DNA from: Microcaldota archaeon
GTDB lineage: Archaea > Micrarchaeota > Micrarchaeia > Anstonellales > Bilamarchaeaceae
Direction: 5' to 3'
DNA length: 12,220 nt
Assembly: GCA_026992595.1 (NCBI GenBank)
Contig: JALWZW010000051.1
Coordinates: forward strand, 3,412 to 15,631
The position numbers and the translations under genes were made by a program. Below, piece after piece: positions 11,921 to 12,220 of this stretch. Under the pieces are notes generated by a model that worked only from the letters and a program-made list of their open reading frames with translations, did not search any database and was not told the origin of the DNA. The stretch's first letter is position 1; each line of letters begins with the position of its first letter.

Positions 11921-12220
11921 ATGACTAAACAACTGGCGCGCGGCAACTGGCGCTTAGCAGCAGAGATGATAAGAAGGGGAAAATGGGAAGAGGCGCTTCA
12001 AATAGAGCGGCTAGGAAGGAGGGATAACGGCATTACCAAACAACTAAATAGAAGACAGCAAGAAATTATAGAAAGGTATGATTTAAGAGACCCTGCGCAG
12101 AGGAAAGAAGTGGAAGAAGACCTTAAGTGGGCCACCACTTCCTACCGCCTTGCGAACGCAATAAGAAAAATAAGATTTCTTAAAGAAGATATAGAACATC
12201 TCTCCCGCCATGTAGAGATC
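11921..12220 (+). CDS. 5' part of an unrecognised helical protein (runs off the right edge)
   Basis: From ATG 11921 the frame is open for 100 codons to the end of the window: it begins MTKQLARGNWRLAAEMI, then RRGKWEEALQIERLGRRD, and continues with heptad-like charged helices (NRRQQEIIERYDLRDP, RKEVEEDLKWATTSYRLANAI, KIRFLKEDIEHL). No signal peptide, membrane segment or Cys is present. The first part, with GNWRLAAEMIRRGKWEEALQI, has the feel of a helix-turn-helix repeat such as a TPR, but one unit is not enough for a call. ATG 11921 is the only plausible start, with a weak TATA region before it and no ribosome site. Codon use resembles the neighbouring genes. I do not recognise the family and infer no function. 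Confidence 0.65.
   Translation, partial: MTKQLARGNWRLAAEMIRRGKWEEALQIERLGRRDNGITKQLNRRQQEIIERYDLRDPAQRKEVEEDLKWATTSYRLANAIRKIRFLKEDIEHLSRHVEI

Overview
The window looks like a piece of an archaeal chromosome, most likely from a small-genome DPANN-type lineage (Micrarchaeota or Diapherotrites-like). This is inferred from protein families, not proved. The signs are an archaeal tRNA-splicing endonuclease with a long three-unit layout, archaeal SepF, YjbQ, a DUF460 domain, archaeal RNase HII and ArgRS, a tRNA-Leu with an intron, GGTGA/GGTGG ribosome sites, TATA boxes about 20-30 bases before starts, T-run terminators, and secreted Cys-rich proteins with the repeat style common in DPANN genomes. 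Genes are packed with ATGA overlaps and gaps of a few bases. No mobile element, CRISPR array or rRNA is visible.

Layout. Positions 3-2325 (+): the end of a Cys-repeat protein, a GT4 glycosyltransferase, a short stand-alone DUF460 RNase H-like domain that seems to use a non-canonical start codon, and a YjbQ-family enzyme. Positions 2387-3328 (+): a secreted protein with a Pro-rich linker and two Cys-rich repeats. Positions 3416-4266 (+): a PRC-barrel protein overlapping RNase HII by ATGA. Positions 4238-4990 (-): a lipoprotein ending in a cupredoxin-like domain without copper ligands. It shares an AT-rich divergent promoter with a HAD protein (5044-5418), which overlaps the splicing endonuclease EndA (5415-6563) by ATGA.

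Minus-strand block 10860-6564: SepF, a 2Fe-2S ferredoxin, tRNA-Leu(CAA) with a 29-nt intron, a 584-aa protein that reads like a strongly degenerate PurL (FGAM synthase) and ArgRS. Then come an imperfect tandem repeat with inverted-repeat structure (10942-11096), tRNA-Ala(CGC) on the minus strand, a VIT1/CCC1-type metal transporter (+) and the start of an unrecognised helical protein running off the right edge.

Functional links: EndA and the intron-containing tRNA-Leu are an enzyme and likely substrate in the same window; ArgRS and both tRNAs belong to translation. The most unusual items are the degenerate PurL-like protein, the DUF460 gene with no ATG/GTG/TTG at its natural start, the structured tandem repeat beside tRNA-Ala, the copper-less cupredoxin lipoprotein, and the HAD protein with Cys in place of the second motif-I Asp.
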